A stretch of DNA of 64,000 nt from Chloroflexota bacterium (GTDB lineage: Bacteria; Chloroflexota; Anaerolineae; Aggregatilineales; J027): the NCBI GenBank assembly GCA_013112715.1, contig JABFGB010000018.1, positions 62,001-126,000 on the forward strand. Direction: 5' to 3'. This document shows, in pieces, positions 38,761-47,199 of the stretch. The position numbers and the translations under genes are program-made. Below the pieces are notes generated by a model. The model was not told the origin of the DNA, ran no database searches, and saw nothing but the letters and a program-made list of their open reading frames with translations. Positions within the stretch are counted from its first letter, which is position 1. Each line of letters opens with the position of its first letter.

Positions 38761-39219
38761 ATGCCCATTCATGTCGAAGTCGTCAGCCAAGAGCGCAAAC
38801 TCTTTGATGAGCCAAACGCCGATATGGTCATTGTTCCGGGTGTAGAGGGTGTTCTTGGCATTTTGCCACGCCACACCCCTCTGCTCACCACAATGGCCTT
38901 TGGCGAACTCCGCATCAAAAAAGGCGGCGCTGAGGAAAGTTTCATCATCTATGGCGGTGTCGTCGAAGTCCGTCCCGATAAAGTGGTCGTACTCGCCGAC
39001 GCAGCCGATTTCACAGCGGATGTGAATCTCGCCGAGATCGAGGCCGCCCGCGAACGTGCCCGCAAAGTGTTGGATGAAGGCCCGCCGCCTGAAGAACACG
39101 CCCATTATGCTGCTGAACTGCGCCGGGCCGAGCTTGCGATTAACGTGGCCCGCAAGACGAGAAGCCGTGCAGGTGGTGTGCGTATCGTGTCTCAAATGGA
39201 TGAACCCGATAAAAAATAA
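38761..39219 (+). CDS. atpC: ATP synthase F1 subunit epsilon
   Basis: The regulatory small subunit of F1. The N-terminal beta-barrel (IHVEVVSQERKLFD, GILPRHTPLLT) and the C-terminal helical hairpin (about 90-140) are clear. Length is 152 residues, with a short basic tail. AAGGAG precedes the ATG. A terminator follows, closing the operon. Confidence 0.95.
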   Translation: MPIHVEVVSQERKLFDEPNADMVIVPGVEGVLGILPRHTPLLTTMAFGELRIKKGGAEESFIIYGGVVEVRPDKVVVLADAADFTADVNLAEIEAARERARKVLDEGPPPEEHAHYAAELRRAELAINVARKTRSRAGGVRIVSQMDEPDKK

Positions 39220-39242
39220 CAGCCACCTTATAGGCTGTTCAG

Positions 39243-39276
39243 AAAACCACAGGCCGCTTGACCCCTGTGGTTTTTT
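39243..39276 (+). terminator. Rho-independent terminator of the atpAGDC operon
   Basis: AAACCACAGG (39244-39253) pairs with CCTGTGGTTT (39264-39273), giving a perfect 10-bp stem with a T-run to 39276. Confidence 0.85.
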
Positions 39277-39369
39277 CATCCCCGTGATTGATAGGCACTT
39301 GGCTGACAGCCTGCACCAGACCACGCTGCCCCCTTGAAATTCGCCTCATAATCCAGCAAAATGCTGTGT

Positions 39370-39401
39370 CCGCATCTCTGGACGGTATGGAGAAGATGCG
39401 G
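39370..39401. repeat. Inverted repeat upstream of the MreB-like gene
   Basis: CCGCATCT (39370-39377) and AGATGCGG (39394-39401) pair perfectly around 16 bases. No T-run follows, so it is not a normal terminator. It lies 70 bases before the start codon and may be an operator or leader structure. Confidence 0.4.
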
Positions 39402-39470
39402 TAAGGTTATAGGCTGCATTAGACAATTTCACGAACCAATTCTCTGTGTTCGTTTGAGGGAAAGCATCAC

Positions 39471-40478
39471 ATGGGTATTATCGCCAAAGATTTAGGCGTT
39501 GATCTCGGTACGGTCAATGTCCTGATTTATGCGGGTGGTCAAATTATTCTGCAAGAGCCTGCAATGGTGGCCTTGACCACCGAAGATGAATTTGTCCGCG
39601 CTGTCGGTCAAGAAGCCCGCGATATGTGGGGCCGCCATTCCGAAGACTTGACCGTCATCCGTCCTCTCAAAGATGGCGTCATCGCCGATTACGAAGTCAC
39701 CGAAGCCATGCTCAGTTATTTTTTCCGCAAAATCAAGGCGCGGGGTTGGTTTCGTCGCCCCGAAGTGATGATTTCTGTCCCCTATGGCGTGACCAGTGTG
39801 GAAAAACGGGCCGTGCATGAAGCTGCCATTCAAGCCGGGGCACGCGAAGCCTATCTAATTCACGAACCGTTGGCTGCCGCCATTGGCGCAGGTCTGCCCG
39901 TCCACACCCCCGCTGGCAATATGATTCTGTCGCTGGGGGGCGGGGTCAGTGAAGCGGCGGTTTTGGCGATGGGGGGCATTGTCGTCGCCTCCACCGTTCG
40001 TGCTGGCGGTCAGCGTTTGGACGAAGCCATTATCAACTACGTGCGTCGGAAATACAGCCTCATTATCGGTGAGCCGACTGCCGAAGCTGTTAAAATCCAG
40101 ATTGGCGCAGCGGTGGAGCAACCCGAAGAACTCTCAATGGAAATTCAGGGCCGCGATCAAGTCAGCGGTCTGCCCCGCACCATTACGATTTCCACCAGTG
40201 AAGTTGTGGAAGCCCTGCGCGAACCTCTGATTACCATCGCGGGGGTGGCCCGACAGGTCTTGGAAAAAACCCCACCTGAACTCGCCTCTGATGTGATTGA
40301 CCGGGGGATTGTGCTGGCAGGTGGCGGCGCACTCCTGCGCGGCATTGAGCAGTTTATTACCCAGCAAACCAGTGTCCCGGCCTATCGCGCCGACGACCCA
40401 TTGGTAGCGACAGCCGTTGGAGCGGGTCGCGCTCTCGAAAATCCCAGCCTCATGCGTGGCAACATCGAGCGGATGTGA
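39471..40478 (+). CDS. MreB-like actin-family protein with altered nucleotide motif
   Basis: 335 residues of MreB fold. LGVDLGTVNVLIY (phosphate 1), IRPLKDGVIADYEVTEAML, LIHEPLAAAIGAGLP (keeping the catalytic Glu), and DRGIVLAGGGALLRG (adenosine). The phosphate-2 loop is changed: SLGGGVSE stands where MreB has DIGGGTTE, so the metal-linked Asp is replaced by Ser. It probably acts in cell shape or as a paralogue with altered ATP turnover. mreC and mreD do not follow. The downstream ATPase gene is convergent with no gap. Confidence 0.85.
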   Translation: MGIIAKDLGVDLGTVNVLIYAGGQIILQEPAMVALTTEDEFVRAVGQEARDMWGRHSEDLTVIRPLKDGVIADYEVTEAMLSYFFRKIKARGWFRRPEVMISVPYGVTSVEKRAVHEAAIQAGAREAYLIHEPLAAAIGAGLPVHTPAGNMILSLGGGVSEAAVLAMGGIVVASTVRAGGQRLDEAIINYVRRKYSLIIGEPTAEAVKIQIGAAVEQPEELSMEIQGRDQVSGLPRTITISTSEVVEALREPLITIAGVARQVLEKTPPELASDVIDRGIVLAGGGALLRGIEQFITQQTSVPAYRADDPLVATAVGAGRALENPSLMRGNIERM

Positions 40479-41927
40479 TTAACGCACTGCCATATCCAAG
40501 ACCTCCTCAAAGTGAGCGAGGTCTACCGTTATCCCGTTGATTTTCTTAATCTGCTTTAGACCGTCTGCGGTAAAACCTGCCCGACTAAAAAAGATGTAAT
40601 GTACTTTAAACGGCTGTTTCTTCAAAGTCACGGGAATCACTTTTTGCGATTGCTTGAAGAGTTTGTCCACAATCTCGGCGTTAATGGGTTCAGAGGGACT
40701 CCATTTACACTCCCCAAATAAAATATCATGTGAGCGCCAGTTCACCGCAACCACATCAATTTCTTCGCTACGTGACCAATGAGAGCCAATAACTTCTATC
40801 GAAAAAGGTAACTTACCAGTACCGCCCGCAATCTGAACCCATTTTCGACATAGCTCCTCGAAAGCGTATTTGCCAACGAAACCCGTCATATGTTCTCGGA
40901 TATTTGCCAAAACATCGGTGGTCATTCCCGCCGTAATATCTGACATCCGGGGATGAATGAAACGAAAGTAAAATCGCAAATATGAGTCATTGATTACATA
41001 TCGCCCTCGCCGGCTTTTATCAGGATCGCGTACAGTGGCAGGAATTTCACGACCTACTATTTCCAAATTAGTAAGCGTTGTCAGATACTTATTGGCACTA
41101 GGTCGCTCCATATTGGCTTCAAGTGCAATATCCGCCAGAGCGTGATTACCGTTTGCAATGGCTTGCAGTAGATTGATATATTGTCGCGGTTCTTGTATCT
41201 GCTCATGTAGCAGCAAACGCGGTTCTTCTTGTAATAAATTGATGCCTCCCATCACCCGTCGTTTGATATTTTCTGAAACAGTTAATTCAGGGTCAAATTG
41301 TTCCAGATAAAAGGGAATCCCTCCCAAAACGGCATGTACGGCAACCCGCTCCACTACATCGTACTTTGGAAAAAAGCCCTTCAGTTCTTTAAAGGGTAAT
41401 GGTGACAAACGCAATCGGCCTGTTGCCCGACCATAAAGTGGGGCGCGATAGGCAATGACATCTCGCTCCATCATGCCAACATGTGAACCGGAAATAACTA
41501 AGAAGATTGGCAGGAATTGTAAGCGATGATCCCAAACTTTTTGTATGACGCTTGGAAGTGATGTATCCGCCCCACTTGCATAAGTGAATTCATCAATGAT
41601 AACGGTAGTTTTCTCAGTTCTAGTCTCAATCGTTTTGGCAAGTTCTTCAAGCGCATCTTCCCACGAACGATACATGACAGAATGATTAGGTAACTGTCCA
41701 TGAATATGCCGATAAACCGCCTCTGAAAAAGACGCAAGCAGGCGTTCGGCGGTAGTTTGAGTAGCAACCCAGTACAGAGTAGGGGTACTGCGTGACTGCC
41801 ACCACTGCATTAGAAGTCGCGTTTTCCCTACACGCCGCCGACCATAGACGATTAAGAAAGTAGCCTTTGGGCGTTGATACTGTTCTTCTATTTGGTCGAG
41901 TTCCCATTTTCTGCCAATAAAACTCAT
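40479..41927 (-). CDS. AAA-type ATPase of the ATPase_2/DUF234 family
   Basis: An ATP-binding protein of the archaeal-ATPase_2 group with a DUF234 C-terminal nuclease-like domain. VYGRRRVGKTRLL is the P-loop, TVIIDEFTYAS the Walker B, and a winged-helix stretch (HALADIALEANMERPSANKY) follows. In the C-terminal part SEEIDVVAVNW and ILFGECKWS fit a PD-(D/E)xK fold (D, ExK). I start at MSFIGRKWEL (41927), the family N-terminus; the frame to 41957 adds ten odd residues. Its bases are more AT-rich than the neighbours. It lies between the mreB-like gene and rex with AT palindromes upstream, which suggests mobile or transferred origin. Confidence 0.8.
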   Translation of the reverse strand: MSFIGRKWELDQIEEQYQRPKATFLIVYGRRRVGKTRLLMQWWQSRSTPTLYWVATQTTAERLLASFSEAVYRHIHGQLPNHSVMYRSWEDALEELAKTIETRTEKTTVIIDEFTYASGADTSLPSVIQKVWDHRLQFLPIFLVISGSHVGMMERDVIAYRAPLYGRATGRLRLSPLPFKELKGFFPKYDVVERVAVHAVLGGIPFYLEQFDPELTVSENIKRRVMGGINLLQEEPRLLLHEQIQEPRQYINLLQAIANGNHALADIALEANMERPSANKYLTTLTNLEIVGREIPATVRDPDKSRRGRYVINDSYLRFYFRFIHPRMSDITAGMTTDVLANIREHMTGFVGKYAFEELCRKWVQIAGGTGKLPFSIEVIGSHWSRSEEIDVVAVNWRSHDILFGECKWSPSEPINAEIVDKLFKQSQKVIPVTLKKQPFKVHYIFFSRAGFTADGLKQIKKINGITVDLAHFEEVLDMAVR

Positions 41928-41963
41928 ACAAAATACTCCTGAAAAAGCATAATGCATTTTTCT

Positions 41964-42120
41964 ATACGCTAAAGTATACTAACTATCTCAAGATAATTCC
42001 AACCCAGTATTTGGATCAAAAAACGAGCTATTTCTTAGCCCGTTTTAGTCTCAACCATGGGGTTTTGGAGAGAAGTACCATGATAATATACTTTAAAGTT
42101 TTTACTTTAAAGTATATTAT
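41964..42120. promoter_or_regulatory. AT-rich palindrome region with repeated TAAAGTATA motif
   Basis: A perfect 17-bp inverted repeat (42083-42099 with 42104-42120, 4-base centre) ends 15 bases past the rex stop. The motif TAAAGTATA occurs at 41970-41978 and 42108-42116, and inverted at 42087-42095. A smaller dyad TATAC-N5-GTATA lies at 41964-41978. No T-run follows on either strand. Operator of the ATPase gene, or an element end, are the likely readings. Confidence 0.5.
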
Positions 42121-42135
42121 TTTCAAAAATAGGGA

Positions 42136-42804
42136 TTAAGCGCCCAAATAAAACGTCATATGCTGCAATTCAACCACTGGATCAATATATTGGACATGCA
42201 CACCCTCCGGCACGGCAAGGTTGATGGGTGCATAATTCAAAATGGCACGTACACCCGCTTTTATTAAATCATTTGCAACCGATTGGGCTACTTCAACGGG
42301 CACGGCCAACATCGCAATTTGGATACCCTGAGAAGGAATTTCGACGGCAATCCGATCTACGGACATGACATTCAGTCCATCAATTTTCTGCCCAATTTTA
42401 TCGGTATCCACATCAAAAACTGCCACTACTCGAAAACCACGCGGGATAAATCCACGATAATGTGCTAGTGCATGACCCAAATAACCCGCCCCAACAATTG
42501 CAACAGGCCATTCGCGGTCTACATGTAACACTTGCTGAAGCCGATTGCGCAGCGTTTCAACGTGATAACCCGTCCCCTGTTTTCCAGAGAGAAAACCGCC
42601 AAAGTGGGATAAATCTTTTCGAATTTGCGCCGAACTCATGCCTAGATACTCGCCGAGTTCCCTAGAAGATGTCACCTCGCGGCCCATGCTTGCCATCTGA
42701 TTCAATGCTCTAAGATAAATAGGCAAGCGACCAATTACAATGTCAGGGATCTCGTCAGACATTAAGTCCAGTTCATGCGATGAAGGTAGATTGGACATAC
42801 TCAC
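42136..42804 (-). CDS. rex: Redox-sensing transcriptional repressor Rex
   Basis: Senses the NADH/NAD ratio and releases DNA when NADH is high. The winged helix has [20 protein letters not shown], followed by the hinge [15 protein letters not shown]. The Rossmann domain has [10 protein letters not shown]. The 222 residues are normal. It is a single gene with the DUF234-type ATPase downstream. A candidate binding site lies at the atp promoter, and a Rex half-site (TTGTGAAA) is seen at 42896-42903 upstream of rex. Confidence 0.95.
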   Translation of the reverse strand: MSMSNLPSSHELDLMSDEIPDIVIGRLPIYLRALNQMASMGREVTSSRELGEYLGMSSAQIRKDLSHFGGFLSGKQGTGYHVETLRNRLQQVLHVDREWPVAIVGAGYLGHALAHYRGFIPRGFRVVAVFDVDTDKIGQKIDGLNVMSVDRIAVEIPSQGIQIAMLAVPVEVAQSVANDLIKAGVRAILNYAPINLAVPEGVHVQYIDPVVELQHMTFYLGA

Positions 42805-42941
42805 CTCAAAAACAGATTTGAGCAGACTGGCTGCTCAACGAATAAAATCATATGGGCCACATGTGCCGGGTATATTTATAGTCTAACCGATTAATTTGTG
42901 AAAATCTATGCTATCTGTGGAAGCGCACAGACCACTGATGG

Positions 42942-43619
42942 TTAGGCTTGAATCTTGACCTTTTGGCGGGGGCTGACCCATGTCACACGCCACACCGCCA
43001 CCACCATAAGCAGCAGTCCCGGTAGATAGATTCCCCACGGAAAACTGCTTGGTTTAATGGAATCGAATTCATCCGGTGATAATGGCAGGTTACCAAGCGC
43101 GTCCCACATAAAAGCAATCAGCGCCAACCCCATCCCCGCAAACAGCATCGCCCAATCCGCCTTACTGGGGTGAATCTGCCATTCGCGGTCATCTACCCAA
43201 ATCGCCACAATTCCGCCAGCGACCATCAACGAGGCAATCAACACCGGGCTAATCACCGGCCCCCACCATGGTACCGGCACCAGAAACAAAATGTCCCATG
43301 TGAGCGGTGAAGCAGGCCATCCGATAAACACCCACAGCCACACATAATAGAAAATATCCCACACACCAAAGGTGAAAAACGCAAAGGCGACTCTCGATTG
43401 CAGCCGCCGTCCCGCAATCCATCCCAACGTGAGCAGCATGACCATCGTGGCGACTTCGCGTCCAATTTCAATACCTGTAATTGTTCGGTCAAAATTGGGG
43501 ATTTTGGTCAGGTCGTCTCCCAAGTCATACATACGACGCAAATAGACCACCACCGCCGATTCCAAATAGGCCATCGCTATCGCAAACAGCCCGACCCACC
43601 GCAATTTTTTGACCTGCAT
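42942..43619 (-). CDS. Multi-pass membrane protein of unknown function
   Basis: 225 residues with about six predicted membrane helices: at the N-terminus, around 55-75 (VMLLTLGWIAGR), 78-100 (FTFGVWDIFYYVWLWVF), 115-145, 155-175 and near the end. A charged stretch IEIGREVAT sits before the second helix. I do not recognise the family. It overlaps the end of proC by one base and is cotranscribed with it. Confidence 0.7.
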   Translation of the reverse strand: MQVKKLRWVGLFAIAMAYLESAVVVYLRRMYDLGDDLTKIPNFDRTITGIEIGREVATMVMLLTLGWIAGRRLQSRVAFAFFTFGVWDIFYYVWLWVFIGWPASPLTWDILFLVPVPWWGPVISPVLIASLMVAGGIVAIWVDDREWQIHPSKADWAMLFAGMGLALIAFMWDALGNLPLSPDEFDSIKPSSFPWGIYLPGLLLMVVAVWRVTWVSPRQKVKIQA

Positions 43620-44524
43620 TAGAACCGATCCTTATCAAACACTCCGTTTTGTGTGTCGGTATGCCCGTTTTCCTCAATCTGCCCATTATCCATGCGCTGA
43701 CTGACCTTTTTGCCGCGTCCAAGCGCCACACTGCGTTGATACGCCGCCCAAATTGCCCGTGAGATGACCGTCCGCAGTCCGCCCTTTTCAATATGATAAA
43801 GCGCCTCGGCGGAAGTCCCCCCCGGACTCGTCACTTGATTACGCAGTGTCGCCAGATGTTCTCCACTTGCCATCGCATATTCCACTGAACCCAACATGGT
43901 ATGCAGCACCAACTTTTCCGCGATACGCCGCGAGAACCCCATATGCACCCCGGCATCCACCATCGCCTCTAGGAAAATAAAAATGTAGGCCGGGCCTGTG
44001 CCACTCAGCGCGGTTGCCATGTCGAGGTAATCCTCTTTCTCAACAAATACTTCTTCACCGAGCGCCTTCAAAATCGCCTGTGCCTGATTTTTCTGCTGCG
44101 CCTCGACCTCATCGGTTGCCGTCCATACCGTAATACCTTTGCCAATCTTGGCGGGGGTATTCGGCATGGCCCGCACCACACGTGGATTGTCAAACAGATG
44201 CACCAAATAGCTAATCGGAATCCCGGCGGCGATACTCAACACCAATTCACAATGGGCCAGGCTGCGATCACCCGTTGGCAGCACATCGTCCATGACTTGG
44301 GGTTTGACACCCAGCACAACGATATTCGCTTCACGCGCCGCCGCGAGATTATCGGTGGTATAACGCACCGCATACCGCGCTGCCAATTCCTGCCCGCGTT
44401 CCTTGCGTGGCCCGACTGCGATAATCTGTTCTGGATGGACGCTGTTATTGCCGACCAAGCCCGCAATCATCGCCTCCGCCATCTGTCCGCTACCGATACA
44501 CGCTAGTGTCTTGTTTTCAAACAT
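43619..44524 (-). CDS. proC: Pyrroline-5-carboxylate reductase
   Basis: The last step of proline synthesis: reduces pyrroline-5-carboxylate with NAD(P)H. IGSGQMAEAMIAGL is the Rossmann start, RAMPNTPAKIGKG the substrate loop, and TALSGTGPAYIFIFLEAM the family signature. The C-terminal 30 residues (after YQRSVALGRG) are polar and beyond the usual end (about 270). It overlaps the membrane-protein gene by one base. Confidence 0.93.
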   Translation of the reverse strand: MFENKTLACIGSGQMAEAMIAGLVGNNSVHPEQIIAVGPRKERGQELAARYAVRYTTDNLAAAREANIVVLGVKPQVMDDVLPTGDRSLAHCELVLSIAAGIPISYLVHLFDNPRVVRAMPNTPAKIGKGITVWTATDEVEAQQKNQAQAILKALGEEVFVEKEDYLDMATALSGTGPAYIFIFLEAMVDAGVHMGFSRRIAEKLVLHTMLGSVEYAMASGEHLATLRNQVTSPGGTSAEALYHIEKGGLRTVISRAIWAAYQRSVALGRGKKVSQRMDNGQIEENGHTDTQNGVFDKDRF

Positions 44525-44601
44525 GCCAACTTAATTACCCCTTCATGCCGATAAAGGCTCACCCGTTTTGTGGTTTATGGTTTATTGTTTACGCGTAATG
44601 T

Positions 44602-45516
44602 CTACTCAATTTCAATACTAAAACGCGGCCCGTCATAACTCATCAAATAAAACGTCCGCTCCCGTCCTTCAAATGGCTCTCGCATCAAATCAGTGGCGAC
44701 ATACCCCTCTTGAAAGGCCGTGCCAAACACCTGTCGAGCGTGCTCACGCCATGCCGTCGCCAATTTAGGGTCGCCATGCAAAATCGCCGAACAGTCCGAA
44801 GGGATTTCGATGAGCATCATGGCCCCATCTGGCAGCTTCAACTCACCTTGATAAGGATGTGGGCAAAATACCTCCGGCCCCGGCTGCGAGGGGTTGATAA
44901 TTGGCATTCCAGCATCCAGATATTGTGCCAATGTCAAGCTGTTGCGCTTGCCAAAAAGCCGTTCCTCAACCCGATTGCGGGTCAGCCACCACTCCGCCAC
45001 CATGCGATCTGGCGACAGGGTAATGTTACGTTCCCATGCTTCGTGTTCATCCACGCCAAAATAATCTGGCACGTAGGACTGCACCATCGCACCTAATTTG
45101 CGAATATACAAATAGGCATCCCGGCTGCTGAGGGGGTCAAATGCGATTGTGACCAGTCGAATCCCCTGCATCACTGCCATTTCGCGCTGCTGGCGGGCCA
45201 ATTGCGAGGCAAGACCAATCCCGCGATAATCCGGATGCACGGCCAACCGTTCAATCACCAATTTCAGGTTTGCCATGGCTGGACGGCGTGGGTCAAGGCT
45301 GTCTGTCCCCAAAAATGCCACCAAGAACCCCACCAGCAATTCGTCTTCAAACGCCCCCAATACCTGTCCCCCATTGCGGGCATAACTGACCAGTGTGTGG
45401 CGGGCAATGTGGGTCGTCGGGTCATCTCCATAGATCAACCGCTGCAAATCCATCACCGCCCGAAATTCTTCAGGTCGGGTCAGGGTTCGCACCGAAAACG
45501 CATGTACACTGGACAT
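44602..45516 (-). CDS. GNAT-family acetyltransferase
   Basis: 304 residues. The acetyl-CoA-binding motif lies in IERLAVHPDYRGIGLASQLA (about residues 88-107), followed by the second strand (VTIAFDPLSSRDAYLYIRKLGA). A large C-terminal extension makes it twice the size of a plain GNAT domain, similar to the COG3375-type proteins. The acceptor is unknown. It lies between proC and an SDR-type gene on the same strand. Confidence 0.75.
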   Translation of the reverse strand: MSSVHAFSVRTLTRPEEFRAVMDLQRLIYGDDPTTHIARHTLVSYARNGGQVLGAFEDELLVGFLVAFLGTDSLDPRRPAMANLKLVIERLAVHPDYRGIGLASQLARQQREMAVMQGIRLVTIAFDPLSSRDAYLYIRKLGAMVQSYVPDYFGVDEHEAWERNITLSPDRMVAEWWLTRNRVEERLFGKRNSLTLAQYLDAGMPIINPSQPGPEVFCPHPYQGELKLPDGAMMLIEIPSDCSAILHGDPKLATAWREHARQVFGTAFQEGYVATDLMREPFEGRERTFYLMSYDGPRFSIEIE

Positions 45517-45558
45517 CTGCTTTGTCTCTATCTCGCTTTTTTACTTAATCGGACGAAG

Positions 45559-46536
45559 TTAGAATCGGATGCCGGGTCGCCGCCGCAACATGAACCGCAG
45601 AAGTTCAAGGCTGTAGCGGCGCTGTGGCATATACGTGACCAATGTATCTTCAAAGCGTACAGGTCGCACCCCTGTATATTCATAAAGATTACCCAGCCGT
45701 GCGGTTCGATTCCCTGCCATCAAGTCAAACCATTGTTTTGTTGCGGGCCAGCGCGGAAAAATCACATTCGCCACCCCTGTCAGCCAGCGCAAAAAATAGG
45801 GTGGCAGCGGAAAAATCACCCGTCTGGCTTTGGTAACGCGCATCACAGTACGGGTCATCTCATTAAAACTCACATACTCGCCACCCCCAATATCCACCGT
45901 GACATCTACCAACCCCAGCGATTCTAAGCTGGCTTCGAGTGCCGCGACGAGATTATGGATATACAGTGGATTGAGCAGATGTTCCCCGTGTCCCGGCTGG
46001 AAAAAGAAGATGGGATTAGCCCGAACCAGCATGGCAAGGTTGTTCACAAAATGGTCATCCGGCCCGAACACCACCCCGCAGCGGAAAATAGTGTACGCTA
46101 CCCCGCTGGAACGAATCAGTTCTTCAACCTGCCCTTTTACCCGCAATAACGGATAGGCGGATGAGGGTTCAGCGCCTAAATGACTTAGGGTAATAATACG
46201 TCCCACCCGTGCCGCGCGCGCTCCGGCGATGATCTGGCGTGTGCCGATTAGATCAATTTGTTCAAGGTCGTGTCGACTGCCCCACCATTGGGCGCTGGCA
46301 AGATGATAGACCGTATGAACACCCTGCATCGCTTGAAATAAAGTTTCCGCATGAAAAATACTGCCGGGGAAAATCTCGGCCTCACCCGCCTCGGCCCACG
46401 GCCAAGGATAATGTCGTCGCTGATAGCGGGCCACAATTGTGGGTGGCACCAAGACACGCACTGGGTTGCCAGAACGCAGCAGTTGAGCCACCAGATGACG
46501 GCCAACAAAGCCCATCGCTCCTGTAACGATAATCAT
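45559..46536 (-). CDS. Atypical SDR / NAD(P)-dependent epimerase-like protein
   Basis: 325 residues with the N-terminal Rossmann motif VTGAMGFVGRHLV. The chain follows the extended/atypical SDR pattern (HLASAQWWG, then a YPLLRVKGQVEELI segment in which the Tyr and Lys of YxxxK are not in normal form). It resembles NDUFA9-like or NmrA-like proteins, which bind NAD(P) and often are not enzymes. CCGGAGGA lies upstream of the ATG. Confidence 0.75.
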   Translation of the reverse strand: MIIVTGAMGFVGRHLVAQLLRSGNPVRVLVPPTIVARYQRRHYPWPWAEAGEAEIFPGSIFHAETLFQAMQGVHTVYHLASAQWWGSRHDLEQIDLIGTRQIIAGARAARVGRIITLSHLGAEPSSAYPLLRVKGQVEELIRSSGVAYTIFRCGVVFGPDDHFVNNLAMLVRANPIFFFQPGHGEHLLNPLYIHNLVAALEASLESLGLVDVTVDIGGGEYVSFNEMTRTVMRVTKARRVIFPLPPYFLRWLTGVANVIFPRWPATKQWFDLMAGNRTARLGNLYEYTGVRPVRFEDTLVTYMPQRRYSLELLRFMLRRRPGIRF

Positions 46537-46562
46537 AGTAAAAATGATTCCTCCGGCGCGAC

Positions 46563-46571
46563 ATTATATCA
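46563..46571 (-). promoter_or_regulatory. Extended -10 (TGATATAAT) for the SDR-GNAT unit
   Basis: A TATAAT box on the minus strand (46568-46563) preceded by TGA. It lies 27 bases before the start codon at 46536. Confidence 0.5.
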
Positions 46572-46603
46572 TGCCGAAGGAATGGCCGTGATAGTGAGAG
46601 TGC

Positions 46604-47032
46604 CTAACTCCCAAAGACCAATTCAATCCCCCCACCCAATGCCAAGATGCCGCCGACGATCAATACCAATGCGACAATCGGCGCGGCCACCCCAATCGTC
46701 CGCAGTCGTTTGAGATCGGCATTCGGATTACGCTTGGAATAGATGCTGTAAAAATGCACCACTGGCGGCACAAGCAGCACCATGGTGAATAGATGCCCAA
46801 TCTGCTGACCTTTGATTTCATAGGCCTCATCAAAAATGTACAACACAAACAGAATCAGACCGAGGGTTACTTGGATATCTACCAAAATTGCCCAAACGGT
46901 CATCACCAATTTGTCGCGTTTGGAATCGGCACTGCTGACCAACGCATAAATAAAGTAGACGAGGGTCACCAACGTCCCCAATAGCACCAAATAGCGCCAA
47001 CCGGAATGGAAATTCAGAAAGAAATCAACCAT
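46604..47032 (-). CDS. Four-helix membrane protein of unknown function
   Basis: A short membrane protein of about 142 residues with four helices (around 12-32, 45-70, 80-105, 118-140). The N-terminus FFLNFHSGWRYLVLLGT and VHFYSIYSKRNPNADLKR are the distinctive parts. It looks like proteins with a cytochrome-b561 or DoxX-like layout, without proof. I start at ATG 47032 because GAGGAT is well placed; a longer frame to 47059 exists. Confidence 0.65.
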   Translation of the reverse strand: MVDFFLNFHSGWRYLVLLGTLVTLVYFIYALVSSADSKRDKLVMTVWAILVDIQVTLGLILFVLYIFDEAYEIKGQQIGHLFTMVLLVPPVVHFYSIYSKRNPNADLKRLRTIGVAAPIVALVLIVGGILALGGGIELVFGS

Positions 47033-47140
47033 GAATCTATCCTCATTTGATCGGTTCAATACAGAATATAGTGAAATTCTATTGTAACCTTTGGCGACGA
47101 CAAGGGTTATAAATTCTGCGACGCGAAGGGGACAGATTTT

Positions 47141-47149
47141 TGCTATAAT
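47141..47149 (+). promoter_or_regulatory. Extended -10 promoter (TGCTATAAT) for fabF-fabH
   Basis: TGC plus TATAAT (47144-47149) is a clean extended -10 box, 50 bases before the fabF start. No clear -35, as is usual for this type. Confidence 0.6.
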
Positions 47150-47199
47150 CCCCCAAATTCTAATAGAAATATCCGCGAAATACAGCGAAGGAGCGCATT

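Noticed and set aside
42896..42903. Rex autoregulatory operator upstream of rex
   Set aside because: Only one half-site (TTGTGAAA) is present; the mirror half is missing, so it is mentioned but not called.
45700..45730. GGTTCGATTCCC, a tRNA T-arm-like string
   Set aside because: Inside the SDR coding region on the other strand and without the other tRNA arms.
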